From: SG8-30 sp963710135
GTDB taxonomy: Bacteria; Pseudomonadota; Gammaproteobacteria; Steroidobacterales; Steroidobacteraceae
Length of the DNA: 64,000 nt
NCBI GenBank assembly: GCA_963710135.1
Contig: CAVPYY010000006.1
Coordinates: 62,001 to 126,000 of the forward strand
Reading direction: 5' to 3'
Shown: piece by piece, positions 9,930 through 17,844 of the stretch
How positions within the stretch are numbered: the stretch's first letter is position 1
Layout of the letters: every line of letters starts with the position of its first letter
Program-made: the position numbers and the translations under genes
Notes under the pieces: model-generated
Databases searched by the model: none
Told to the model about the DNA's origin: nothing
What the model saw: only the letters and a program-made list of their open reading frames with translations

Positions 9930-11189
9930 TCATGGGACGACCCTGAGGTCCCGTCCGCGCGCGGCCTTGCCGGTCACCCACGAGTCGAGCTCCTCCTCGA
10001 TGCGCCCGAACACCTGCTTGAGCGTGTCCGGCGACGGCAGGTTGGTGATGCGGAAGTGATCCTTGTAGGGCGTGTTGAAGCTCGTGCCCGGTGCCACCAG
10101 CACATGGCGATTCTCGAGCAGGTCCATGGCGAAGGCCTGGTCGTCGAAGTCCGGCAATGCCGCGCTGTCCACCCTGATGAAGGCGTACATGGCGCCGCGC
10201 GGCGCCACCAGCGACAGGTGCTTGCTGGCGGCGACGCCGTCGAGGATGGCCTGGCGCGAGCGGAACAGCCGGCCTCCGGGCGTGACCAGGTCGCGAATGC
10301 TCTGGTAGCCGCCGAGCGCCGTCTGCACGGCCCACTGTCCCGGCACGTTGCTGCACAAGCGCAGCGAGCTCAGCAGCTCCAGACCCTGCAGGTATTCCTG
10401 TGCCTTGTCGCGGGTCCCGGAAAACGCCACCCACCCGACCCGGTAACCGCAGGCCCGATAGACCTTGGAGAGCCCCGACATCGTCGCGCACAGCGTGTCG
10501 TGGACCAGCGTCGCCATGGGGACGAACTGCGCGTCCTCGTAGGTCATGCTGTCGTAGATCTCGTCGGCAAACACCACCAGCCCGCGTTTCTCCGCCAGCC
10601 GCGCGATGCCCTCCAGCGTGGCCCGCGAGTACACCGCGCCTGTTGGATTATTCGGGTTGATGACCACGATGGCGCGCGTGCGCCGGGTGATCAGCCGCTC
10701 GATCTCCTCCGGGTCCGGCTCGAAGCCCTGCCCGGGCCGGCAGGGGTAATGCACCGCCTTGCCGCCGTTCAGCGTGACCGCGGCCGTCCACAGCGGATAG
10801 TCCGGGCTCGGCACCAGCACCTCGTCGCCGCTCTCGAGCAGCGCGCGCAGCACCAGGTCGATCAGCTCGCTGACACCGTTGCCGATGAAGACGTCGTCGG
10901 CGGTCACGTCGCGCACGCCGCGGTCCTGCTGCTGCATGACCACCGCCTCGCGCGCCGGGAAGATGCCCTTCTGGTGGCAGTAGCCCTCGGCCGAGGCCAT
11001 GTTCTCGATCATGGCGAGGCGCATGGTCTCGGGCGCGCGGAAGCCGAAAGCCCCGGGATTGCCGATGTTCAGCGAAATGATCTCGTAGCCTAGGCGCTCC
11101 ATTTCATGGGCCCGGCGGGCCAGCCGGCCGCGGATCTCGTAGCGCACGTCGGCCAGGCTGGAGCTGGCGGGAATCCGGTTCTTGGGCAT
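9930..11189 (-). CDS. alaA: PLP-dependent alanine aminotransferase AlaA
   Basis: This 419-residue fold-type I aminotransferase makes alanine from pyruvate and glutamate. The PLP-binding lysine is K242 in SGLSKVYRACGYRVGW. Other class I markers are NPNNPTGAVYS, FADEIYDSMTYE and the early IGNPGAFGF segment. The N-terminal MPKNRIPASSSLADVRYEIRG and the overall length match the AlaA/YfbQ group closely. The start is the only good ATG. It is divergent from the gene at 11323 across a 133-bp intergenic region that holds a TTGTATACAA site, closer to the rightward gene. Confidence 0.9.
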   Translation of the reverse strand: MPKNRIPASSSLADVRYEIRGRLARRAHEMERLGYEIISLNIGNPGAFGFRAPETMRLAMIENMASAEGYCHQKGIFPAREAVVMQQQDRGVRDVTADDVFIGNGVSELIDLVLRALLESGDEVLVPSPDYPLWTAAVTLNGGKAVHYPCRPGQGFEPDPEEIERLITRRTRAIVVINPNNPTGAVYSRATLEGIARLAEKRGLVVFADEIYDSMTYEDAQFVPMATLVHDTLCATMSGLSKVYRACGYRVGWVAFSGTRDKAQEYLQGLELLSSLRLCSNVPGQWAVQTALGGYQSIRDLVTPGGRLFRSRQAILDGVAASKHLSLVAPRGAMYAFIRVDSAALPDFDDQAFAMDLLENRHVLVAPGTSFNTPYKDHFRITNLPSPDTLKQVFGRIEEELDSWVTGKAARGRDLRVVP

Positions 11190-11273
11190 CGACGAATCCC
11201 GGTTGGGGTAAGACGCAAGAATATCCCAGTCGGCGGCCCGATTACGTGAACCGTGGTTCAGGAATCGGCCGTG

Positions 11274-11283
11274 TTGTATACAA
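11274..11283. promoter_or_regulatory. TTGTATACAA palindrome (proposed GntR operator) 1
   Basis: An exact TTGTATACAA lies 39 bp upstream of the ATG at 11323 and 90 bp upstream of alaA. It belongs to a family of eight such intergenic sites in this window and fits the xGT...ACx operator pattern known for GntR/FadR-type regulators. Assignment to the regulator at 53091-53720 is inference. Confidence 0.65.
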
Positions 11284-11322
11284 TAGGGCCAGGATGAGGC
11301 GCCCCGCCGGTGGAGAGAGTCG

Positions 11323-11802
11323 ATGTCGAAGGAGCTGAAGCAGGCGATGCCGATCCTGGCCGCCCAGGAAGGCGTCTGGGACGGCTGGTATCGCTACTAC
11401 GATGCCGAGGGCAAGCAGATCGACGCGCACCGCTCGCGCCTCGTGTGCCGCATGCTCGAGGACGGCGACGTGCCCTACCACCAGACCAATCACTACACCT
11501 GGGAAGACGGCCGCACCGAGGTGCGCCAGTTTCCGGCGACCTATCGTGACGGGCGGCTGTGGTTCGACAACGAGCTGATCTCCGGCTGGGCCGCGGAAGT
11601 CGGGCTCGACGACTACCACCGTACGCTGATGCTCAACTGGGTGCGCAAGGGCGAGCCGGACACTTACCTGTACGAGATGATCCAGGTCAGCGATTGTGGC
11701 AAGTACCGCACCCGGGTCTGGCAGTGGATCCACGGCGGGCAGACCCGCATGCGCACCTTGATCGACGAGCACAAGGTTTCCGATAGCTGGCAGGGCTACT
11801 GA
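11323..11802 (+). CDS. Conserved hypothetical protein, possibly a small beta-barrel (calycin-like)
   Basis: The 159-residue soluble protein has no signal peptide. It starts at an ATG with a GGAGAG ribosome site. Repeated short beta-rich stretches (GVWDGWYRYYDAEGK, HYTWEDGRTEV, RLWFDNELISGWAAEV, KYRTRVWQWIHGG) suggest a small beta barrel of lipocalin or calycin type. I do not recognise a named family with certainty. It is followed 14 bp later by a methyltransferase gene, and the two almost certainly form an operon. A TTGTATACAA site lies directly upstream. The function is unknown; ligand binding in the same pathway as the methyltransferase is plausible. Confidence 0.8.
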   Translation: MSKELKQAMPILAAQEGVWDGWYRYYDAEGKQIDAHRSRLVCRMLEDGDVPYHQTNHYTWEDGRTEVRQFPATYRDGRLWFDNELISGWAAEVGLDDYHRTLMLNWVRKGEPDTYLYEMIQVSDCGKYRTRVWQWIHGGQTRMRTLIDEHKVSDSWQGY

Positions 11803-11816
11803 GGAGCGTCCCGCAG

Positions 11817-13001
11817 ATGTTCTCGCTGACCCCTTTCGAACAGATGGCGCCCCCCTCGCACGACGAGGCGGCGCGACAGGCCTTCGTCTCCGTGTTACGC
11901 AAGCGCGTGATGGCCGACATGGCCGGTGAGTTGCGCAACGCCTACCACGAGGAAGTCGCGCCCGCGTTTCGCGAGCGCCACGGCCGCGCGCCGAAGGACG
12001 GCCGCGAAGTGCGCAACGCCATGTTGAATCACCCGTACTTCAAGGCGTGGTCGGCGCTGCGCTACAGCGCCCAGGAGCTTACCTGGTGGTCGGTCATGCC
12101 GCAGGTAGAACGCAAGCTGCCCGAGCTCATCGACGCGGCGAAGGCCATTCGCGACAACACCCAGGCGCCCGGATCGCTGCGCCTCGACCCGACGCTGCCG
12201 ATCCCGCGCGACGTCAGCGCGCTCGACATCCACCTCATGCCGGGTTGTTTCCACACCGAGTACGCCGAGGAAGACGTCGCCCAGGGGGCGGTGTACACCC
12301 TGGGGACTTCAGTGTTCGGCGGCGCCCTGAAGCTGCGCGCCGACCGCCAGGGCGGCGTCGGCGCATCGATTGCGCACTGGCTGCGTGTTCGTCACCCGAA
12401 GTTCAAGCCTTCCAAGGTGCTCGACCTCGGCTGCACCACCGGTAGCAACCTGTTTCCCTACCTCGCCATCCACGAAGGACTCGAGGGGTACGGTGTGGAT
12501 GTCGGCGCGCCGCTGTTGCGCTACGCCCATGCGCGCGCCCGCTCGATGGGCCTGAACGTGCACTTCTCGCAGCAGAACGCCGAGTCGATGGACTTCGAGG
12601 ATGGCACCTTCGACATCATCTGCTCCAGTTTCTTCCTGCACGAGCAGTCGCTGCGCGCCACCCGCAAGATCCTCAAGGAGGCGTATCGCGTCCTCAAGCC
12701 GGGCGGCGTGATGGTGCACATGGAGCTGCCGCCCGCGGCCGAGGTCGACCCCTACTACAACTTCTATCTCGACTGGGACGCCTACTACAACAACGAGCCG
12801 CACTACGCGGCGTTCCGCGCCCTGGATTTCCCGAAGGAAGTGGCGCGCGCCGGCTTCGCGCCGGGCAAGTACTTCCAGACGCGGATTCCGAACTACGGCA
12901 CCGTGCCGGAAGAGGAGTTCGTGGCTTGCGCTCGTGGCGAACGTGAGGCGCCGGCCCACGGCAACGGCGCCAGCTGGTTCATCTTCGGCGCCTGGAAGTG
13001 A
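11817..13001 (+). CDS. Class I SAM-dependent methyltransferase with extended N-terminus
   Basis: The 394-residue protein has the glycine-rich SAM motif LDLGCTTGSN near residue 200, an acidic-loop region (GVDVGAPLLRYA), then DGTFDIICSSFFLHEQS and EAYRVLKPGGVMVHMELP, all class I (methyltransferase domain 11/25) features. The first 150 residues are an additional domain of unknown kind, not part of the Rossmann fold. The substrate is not recognisable. It is cotranscribed with the small protein at 11323 and ends at a strong hairpin shared with the convergent bicupin gene. Confidence 0.88.
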   Translation: MFSLTPFEQMAPPSHDEAARQAFVSVLRKRVMADMAGELRNAYHEEVAPAFRERHGRAPKDGREVRNAMLNHPYFKAWSALRYSAQELTWWSVMPQVERKLPELIDAAKAIRDNTQAPGSLRLDPTLPIPRDVSALDIHLMPGCFHTEYAEEDVAQGAVYTLGTSVFGGALKLRADRQGGVGASIAHWLRVRHPKFKPSKVLDLGCTTGSNLFPYLAIHEGLEGYGVDVGAPLLRYAHARARSMGLNVHFSQQNAESMDFEDGTFDIICSSFFLHEQSLRATRKILKEAYRVLKPGGVMVHMELPPAAEVDPYYNFYLDWDAYYNNEPHYAAFRALDFPKEVARAGFAPGKYFQTRIPNYGTVPEEEFVACARGEREAPAHGNGASWFIFGAWK

Positions 13002-13008
13002 TCCCCGC

Positions 13009-13032
13009 GGTGCCAGGCACGAGCCTGGCACC
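13009..13032. terminator. Perfect hairpin between convergent genes
   Basis: GGTGCCAGGC and GCCTGGCACC form a ten-base-pair stem with an ACGA loop, between the stops of the methyltransferase gene (plus) and the bicupin gene (minus). There is no long T-run, so intrinsic bidirectional termination is likely but not certain. Confidence 0.65.
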
Positions 13033-13040
13033 CTCGCCTG

Positions 13041-14006
13041 CTACTTCTTCATGCGGCGGCGCTTGGGACCGCGATGCGTGTGTGCGACCTTGTTGTCGCC
13101 GTGGTGATGCGGGATGTCGCCGTGGGCGTGGCCGTGGTCGCCCGGGTACTCGAAATCCACCGGGTGGTTGTGATCGCCCGTCGCCACCCACTTGTACAGG
13201 TCCGGCTTCCAGTGCTGGATGCGGCTCGCCGCACGCTCCAGGTTCTCCTCTGGCGTGGTCCAGGGGTTGAAGTGGAAGTGGTTGTAGAGCTGCGAGTCCG
13301 TGCGCCCCAGCGCCAACGTGCCGTACTTGCAGGCGAAGGCGCCGTGGTTGATGTACGGCGGCCGCCAGAAGTAGCCGCCGGTCGGCAGGTTGCCGAACTG
13401 CATCATCCAGGAGGTACCCCAGATGTGGTAGGACTCCTCGGCGCAGTCGTGGTAGCTGATGTTGTCCTGCCAGAAGTTGGGCGTCATGCAGTACAGGAAG
13501 GTGAACGCCTGCGTGCGCTGGTCGAAGCGCAGCACCTTCACCAGGCAGCCTGAAGCGGTCGCCGGGAAGAAGTTGGTCGAGGTCCAGCTCATGTTCTCGT
13601 AGGAATTGACCGAGGCGAAGCTCATCCGGTCCGCGCCCGGGTGGTCGGAGTCGGACTCGACGAAGCTCGGCTCGCCATAGTTGTAGAACATGATCAGCTG
13701 TGCGCCGCGCGGCGAGCTGAGCGCCGGCATGGTCACGCCGGCGGGCACGAAGAAGTAGTGACCCGGACCGTGGGTCTTGTCGCCGACGGTGACCGACCCG
13801 GTCAGGACGAACATTTCCATCTCGGAATAGCTCATGCCCGGCGGCAGCGCATAGCCAGGCTCGAGCAGCACCTTCATCGAACAGGCCCCGGTATCGGTAT
13901 CGAACGACAGCATCTTGTAGCGCATGCCCTTGCGGAAACCGGGCAGCGTCATGCGCTTCCAGGGGACGTTGGTCTCTACAAACGGCTCGATGTGTGGACG
14001 GGCCAT
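13041..14006 (-). CDS. Bicupin protein with His-rich C-terminal tail
   Basis: This 321-residue protein starts at an ATG preceded by GGGAGAG. It has two cupin-like halves: one around residues 35-105 (LEPGYALPPGMSYSEMEMFVLTGSV then GPGHYFFVPAG) and one around residues 180-245 (SYHDCAEESYHIWG, then GGYFWRPPYINHGAFA). The last roughly 45 residues are very rich in His and Asp (GDHGHAHGDIPHHHGD) and end in a basic patch. The two-domain pattern resembles uncharacterised double cupins (DUF4437-like), some of which are metal-dependent oxygenases or isomerases. It follows the 84-residue gene by 25 bp and probably shares its operator-bearing promoter. Metal loading or buffering by the tail is inference. 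Confidence 0.82.
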   Translation of the reverse strand: MARPHIEPFVETNVPWKRMTLPGFRKGMRYKMLSFDTDTGACSMKVLLEPGYALPPGMSYSEMEMFVLTGSVTVGDKTHGPGHYFFVPAGVTMPALSSPRGAQLIMFYNYGEPSFVESDSDHPGADRMSFASVNSYENMSWTSTNFFPATASGCLVKVLRFDQRTQAFTFLYCMTPNFWQDNISYHDCAEESYHIWGTSWMMQFGNLPTGGYFWRPPYINHGAFACKYGTLALGRTDSQLYNHFHFNPWTTPEENLERAASRIQHWKPDLYKWVATGDHNHPVDFEYPGDHGHAHGDIPHHHGDNKVAHTHRGPKRRRMKK

Positions 14007-14031
14007 GGTTCTCTCCCTCGCCGTTCGTGAT

Positions 14032-14286
14032 TCAGAATACGACCTTGAACTTGCGCCGCGGCTTGCTGGGAATCTCCTCGGCGGGGATCTTCCTCAACAT
14101 GTCCGCATGCACGTTGAAGCCCCGCGTCTGGATCCGCTCCAGGAACTGCTCGATCCACTTGTCCCGCTTGGCGGACAGCGCGTCCTGCTCGGCGACGATC
14201 TTGCGAAAGCGCGTCTTCTGCTCGCGGGTCTCCTGCTTCATCCAGCGGTCCGCCTCGCGACTGCGCTTGTACTTGATCAGTTTCAC
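14032..14286 (-). CDS. Small charged hypothetical protein
   Basis: The 84-residue protein starts at GTG with an upstream GGAGGG. It is very rich in Lys, Arg and Glu (READRWMKQETREQKTRFRK) and is probably helical for most of its length, with no membrane segment. I do not recognise the family. It lies between a TTGTATACAA palindrome 61 bp upstream and the bicupin gene 25 bp downstream, so it is probably the first gene of a two-gene regulated unit. Confidence 0.7.
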   Translation of the reverse strand: MKLIKYKRSREADRWMKQETREQKTRFRKIVAEQDALSAKRDKWIEQFLERIQTRGFNVHADMLRKIPAEEIPSKPRRKFKVVF

Positions 14287-14347
14287 GGTCGATGCCCTCC
14301 GTCGAGCCGGCGCTGCCCTGGCAGAGAACCCGCCGGGTGGCGTCTGG

Positions 14348-14357
14348 TTGTATACAA
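14348..14357. promoter_or_regulatory. TTGTATACAA palindrome (proposed GntR operator) 2
   Basis: An exact copy (extended GGTTGTATACAACC, itself palindromic over 14 bases) lies 61 bp upstream of the GTG at 14286 on the minus strand. The only other neighbour is the 3' end of the lipoprotein gene, so the likely target is the 84-residue protein plus bicupin unit. Confidence 0.68.
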
Positions 14358-14439
14358 CCCGAGACTATGACAGCAAGCCTGCCTGCGCAAGCCGCGATAA
14401 TCGCGATGGGGCCGGAGCACGCGCGACGGACGTCCCAGG

Positions 14440-14814
14440 CTATTCCACTGCACAGTCCGTATCGGCGAGGACGTACCGAGCGCCGTCGTCCAGCCTGATC
14501 AGGACGCAGGCGTCGCCGCGCCGCATCAGCTGGAAGCGAATCGGCGGCTCGACGATGCGCCCCTGTGGGACCGGGTTGTCGAGCCTCCCCGCCGGCCATC
14601 TCTCGACGGTCAGCACGCTGCTGTCTGTGAGCGCATCCTGCGCGAGCAGCACGTCGGTGCCGAGCGCCTTGCCCACCGCCGCGTGCAACGCGGCGCGGCT
14701 CTCGGTATCCGCGTTGACGATGCGCGCCGGCTGATCATCGCCGGCGACGACCGTCTGACATGCCGCCGCGAACAGCCCAGCGGCGATCAGTGGCAGCAGA
14801 CGACGTGTGAGCAT
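14440..14814 (-). CDS. Putative small lipoprotein
   Basis: The 124-residue protein has an N-terminal signal, MLTRRLLPLIAAGLFAAACQT, whose AAAC ending fits a lipobox with Cys19 as the lipidated residue. The mature part is acidic with no recognised domain; two further Cys (in GDACVLIRL and DTDCAVE) could form a disulfide. Its ATG is one base from the stop of the S41 peptidase gene upstream, so the two are cotranscribed. The function is unknown. Confidence 0.72.
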   Translation of the reverse strand: MLTRRLLPLIAAGLFAAACQTVVAGDDQPARIVNADTESRAALHAAVGKALGTDVLLAQDALTDSSVLTVERWPAGRLDNPVPQGRIVEPPIRFQLMRRGDACVLIRLDDGARYVLADTDCAVE

Positions 14815-14815
14815 T

Positions 14816-16409
14816 TCAGGGGCGCTGCAGGATGCGATTGGAATCGAACGGCGACCGGTAGACCGTGCCGTCCGTCGTCAGGCCTGCGGGGGCCGGCTTC
14901 GCCAGACCGTCGCTGGACGAAGCACCGACAGGAGTCACGCATCCCAGGCCCGCCTGGTACGCGAGCGCGACCTCCAGCCTGTTCTCCGCGGGGTCGCCCA
15001 GCTGCTGCGAGAAGTCATCGGCCACCTGGCAGCCGCGGACCTGCGCCCGGCCGTCATCGACGGGTGCTGGCGAGAAGCCGTCGGTGTAGTCACCGAAGTT
15101 CGCATCGTTGACGCCGCGGAACTGGATGGTGAAGTAGGTCGTGCCGCAGTTCGCCTCCTCGTAGAAGCCATAGGGCTTGCCGCAGGTGGTCGTGCCGATC
15201 TGGATGACCTCGACACCGGCGCCGCGCAGGCTGTTCATGATGGACTCGCTGGCCGAGCAGGTCCCCGCGCCGGTCAGCACGAACACGCGCGACAGGCCCA
15301 GGTTGGGCAAGGCCTGCCCCGCTGTCACAGAGAACCCCAGCGTCCTGTCGTGGAAGGGCGTCGGCGTGATCGGGCGCCCCGTGATCGGGTTCGTGGACGG
15401 ATGCTGGTCGTTGAACTGCAGCACTTCGAACACCCGCCCCGCGGTGGGCCCGGGCCCGGCGATCATGTAGGCCAGCTGGCTTGCTATGTCGAGGAAACCG
15501 CCGCCGTTGTAGCGGAGGTCGAGCACCAGGTCGTCGACGCCCTGCAGCGTGTTGATCGCCGCAATGAGCGCCTGCTCCGCCGGGGCGCGATGGTAGTTGA
15601 AGGTCATGTAGCCGACGTTGCCGGTCGGCGTATTGATCACGCGCGTGTTCTGCACCATCGCCGCGGTGATCGCCGCCGACACCATCGTCACCGACCGGAC
15701 AGCGCCGCCCGGGTCGCGCACCCGTGAGCGTGTGCGACTCGTTCAGGCCCGATGGAAACAGCCCGGCGTTCAGGGCATCCACGCCTGCCTGGGTGGTCGT
15801 GTTGATGTCGACGCCGTCGACCTCCAGCACCTCGGCGCCACGCAGCAGGTTGTTCGCCGTGGCCGGGGTGTTGGGCTCCGTGTACGCCACCACGACCCGG
15901 CGCGGCGGCGTCGCGTTCAGGATTGCCCAGGTGGCGCCGTAGCCGGAAGACACCCCGCCCTGCGACAGCTGGAACCACTCCGCTGAGTCGTAGGTGAAGT
16001 GGAACTTGTCCTTGGGCGCACCCGTCGGCGACAACCCGGTCGTCTTCAGCACGTCGAAGTAGTCGAGCGGATTGCTGTAGTTGGCCGGGTTACGGTCCAC
16101 GATCTCGTCGTACCAGAGGTAGGTGCGGTTGCTCCAGGAGCGCAGGAAGTTGTTCTCGTCGAGCACGCTGCCGCGCAGGTCCGGGTATGGCTGGTTGGTG
16201 GCTGGATCGATGCCCGTACGCGGACTGACGCAGCGGTTGGCAAAATTCTGTTCGGGGGCAAAGACGCCCGGCTGCCAACCCGTGACGGGCGGCGGGACGC
16301 TGCCGCCACCGCCGCCACCACCACCACCACCACCACCACCGCAGGCGGCAACGGTCAGCGCGGTGACGATGACGATAGAAGTGAACCGGAGCGACTGGTT
16401 CGGCGTCAT
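14816..16409 (-). CDS. S41-family C-terminal-processing-type peptidase, lipoprotein (one frameshift)
   Basis: The start is the ATG at 16409 with an AAGGAAG ribosome site. A lipoprotein signal (TALTVAAC) is followed immediately by thirteen glycines encoded by a GGT/GGC repeat. The N-terminal cap and PDZ-like region (RVVVAYTEPNTPATANNLLRGAEVLEVDGVDI) are in one frame. The protease domain (DLVLDLRYNGGGF, catalytic Ser in GTCSASESIMNSLRGAG, Lys in TTCGKPYGF) is in another. The frames meet near 15721, where one extra C in a CCC run breaks SHTLT|VRDPGGAVRS. Removing it gives a continuous protein of about 530 residues, so sequence error is more likely than inactivation. It probably acts in the periplasm at a membrane. 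Confidence 0.85.
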
Positions 16410-16540
16410 ATTTGGCTTCCTTGCGGCGCCATCATAGCTCACCGGCCGGGCCTGCATAGATGCGCGACGACCGGGAGCTGTTTGGGCTGGCGGGTCAGGA
16501 CGTACACTACCGGCGTTATGTTCGAGCCATCACCGAACTG

Positions 16541-17312
16541 ATGCCAAACGTGGTGTCGTGGCTGAGTGCCGGCGCGCTCGTCTATCTGGGCCTGTGCGGC
16601 GTGCTGTTCTTCACCCAGCGTTCGCAGATCTACTTCCCGCCGCCGGCGTCGGATCGTCCTGGTGCCGAGGTCGTGTGGGTCGAGAGCCAGGGTGAGCGCC
16701 TGAAGATCTGGACCGTCGCACGGCCGGGCGCTCGGGCACTCGTCTACTTCGGTGGCAACGCCGAGGATGTCGCGGGCAACCTCGAGTCGTTCGCGGCCGC
16801 CTTTCCGGACCGTTCGCTGTACCTCGTCAACTATCGCGGCTATGGCGGTAGCAGCGGCCGCCCGTCAGAGCGAGCGCTCGCGGAAGACGCGGTCGCGGTG
16901 CATGACTTCGTGCAGGCGCGACAGCGGGACGTCGCGGTGATGGGCCGGAGTCTCGGCAGCGGGGTGGCGATGCACCTGGCGAGCCGGCGCCCGGTCAGTC
17001 GCCTCGTGCTGGTCACCGCATTCGACAGCCTGGTGAACGTGGCGAAGACCTACTACCGCTACCTGCCGGTCGGCCTGCTGATGCGCGACCGCTACGACTC
17101 CGCCGCCCGCGCCGCCGAGGTCAAGGCTCCTGTGCTGGTCGTGCTCGCGGGGGAGGACGAGATCATCCCGCGGGTGCGCTCAGACGCGCTCGTGGCGGCG
17201 TTTCCGGCCGGGCAGGTCCGTCTGGCCGTGATTCCCTACATGACGCACAACTCGCTCGACCTGTCGCCGGCGTACCTGGACGCGGTGCGGGCAGTTTCTC
17301 AACGAGGGGTGA
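16541..17312 (+). CDS. Membrane-anchored alpha/beta-hydrolase (frameshift near the C-terminus)
   Basis: From the ATG at 16541 the protein has an N-terminal signal anchor (VVSWLSAGALVYLGLCGVLF) and a serine-hydrolase fold: oxyanion segment VYFGGNAEDV, LVNYRGYGGSSGRPSE, nucleophile elbow GRSLGSG and late Asp in AGEDEIIP. It resembles the YhfK/BEM46-type hydrolases. An in-frame upstream start at 16460 is less likely. As read, the frame runs to 17443 and into the next gene. A single extra base near 17293 would restore the ending FLNEG followed by TGA at 17310-17312, so I give that as the natural end. Confidence 0.82.
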
Positions 17313-17379
17313 GGCAGTCGCGCCAGATTCCGCTAAGCTCAGGGCCCCGTTCGATCCCACGCATTCCACCGGAGCCCTT

Positions 17380-17730
17380 ATGCCCAAGACAATCGTCGTA
17401 TTTGCCGTGCTGCTGGTCGCCCTGGGCGTCGGCGCCTTCCTGATGTCGTCGAGCCGTACCGCCCTGCTGCCCGCCTACGTGGGCGTCGCACTGGCGATCG
17501 TCGGCGGCCTGGCCATCGGGCTCGCGGGTTCCCGCAAGTACTTGTTGCCGGTCGCGGGCGTCGTCGCCCTGCTCGGCGCGCTGGCCCCGGCTGCCGCGCT
17601 CGCCATCCGTGCAGCCGCCATGAGCCCGCTTGCCCTGACGGTTAACGTCTGCATGTTGGCATTGAGCGCGACGCTGTTTGTTCTGATCGTGAGGGACTTC
17701 ATGGCCGCGCGGGCAGGCCGCGCGCGGTAA
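17380..17730 (+). CDS. Small hypothetical membrane protein
   Basis: The 116-residue protein has about four hydrophobic helices (residues roughly 4-22, 30-48, 54-75 and 84-106) and a short basic tail (AARAGRAR). There is no recognisable domain. It lies 67 bp downstream of the repaired end of the hydrolase gene and could be cotranscribed with it. The function is unknown. Confidence 0.65.
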   Translation: MPKTIVVFAVLLVALGVGAFLMSSSRTALLPAYVGVALAIVGGLAIGLAGSRKYLLPVAGVVALLGALAPAAALAIRAAAMSPLALTVNVCMLALSATLFVLIVRDFMAARAGRAR

Positions 17731-17749
17731 CCGGCCGCTGCGGCAGCCT

Positions 17750-17765
17750 CCGCGACTTGTCGCGG
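17750..17765. terminator. Short GC hairpin downstream of the membrane protein gene
   Basis: CCGCGAC-TT-GTCGCGG forms a six- to seven-pair stem in the 114-bp gap between the plus-strand membrane protein gene and the 3' end of the minus-strand SBP gene. No T-run follows; weak evidence only. Confidence 0.35.
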
Positions 17766-17844
17766 TCGGTGCGTGCCTGAGCGGCAGCCGTCGCTGACCC
17801 ACCTGCCAGACCTTATGCGGGTTGTTACCTGTCCGGCCTCGCCA

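Noticed and set aside
16302..16341. Short tandem repeat as a possible CRISPR or other array
   Set aside because: It is a three-base microsatellite coding for glycine, with no spacers.
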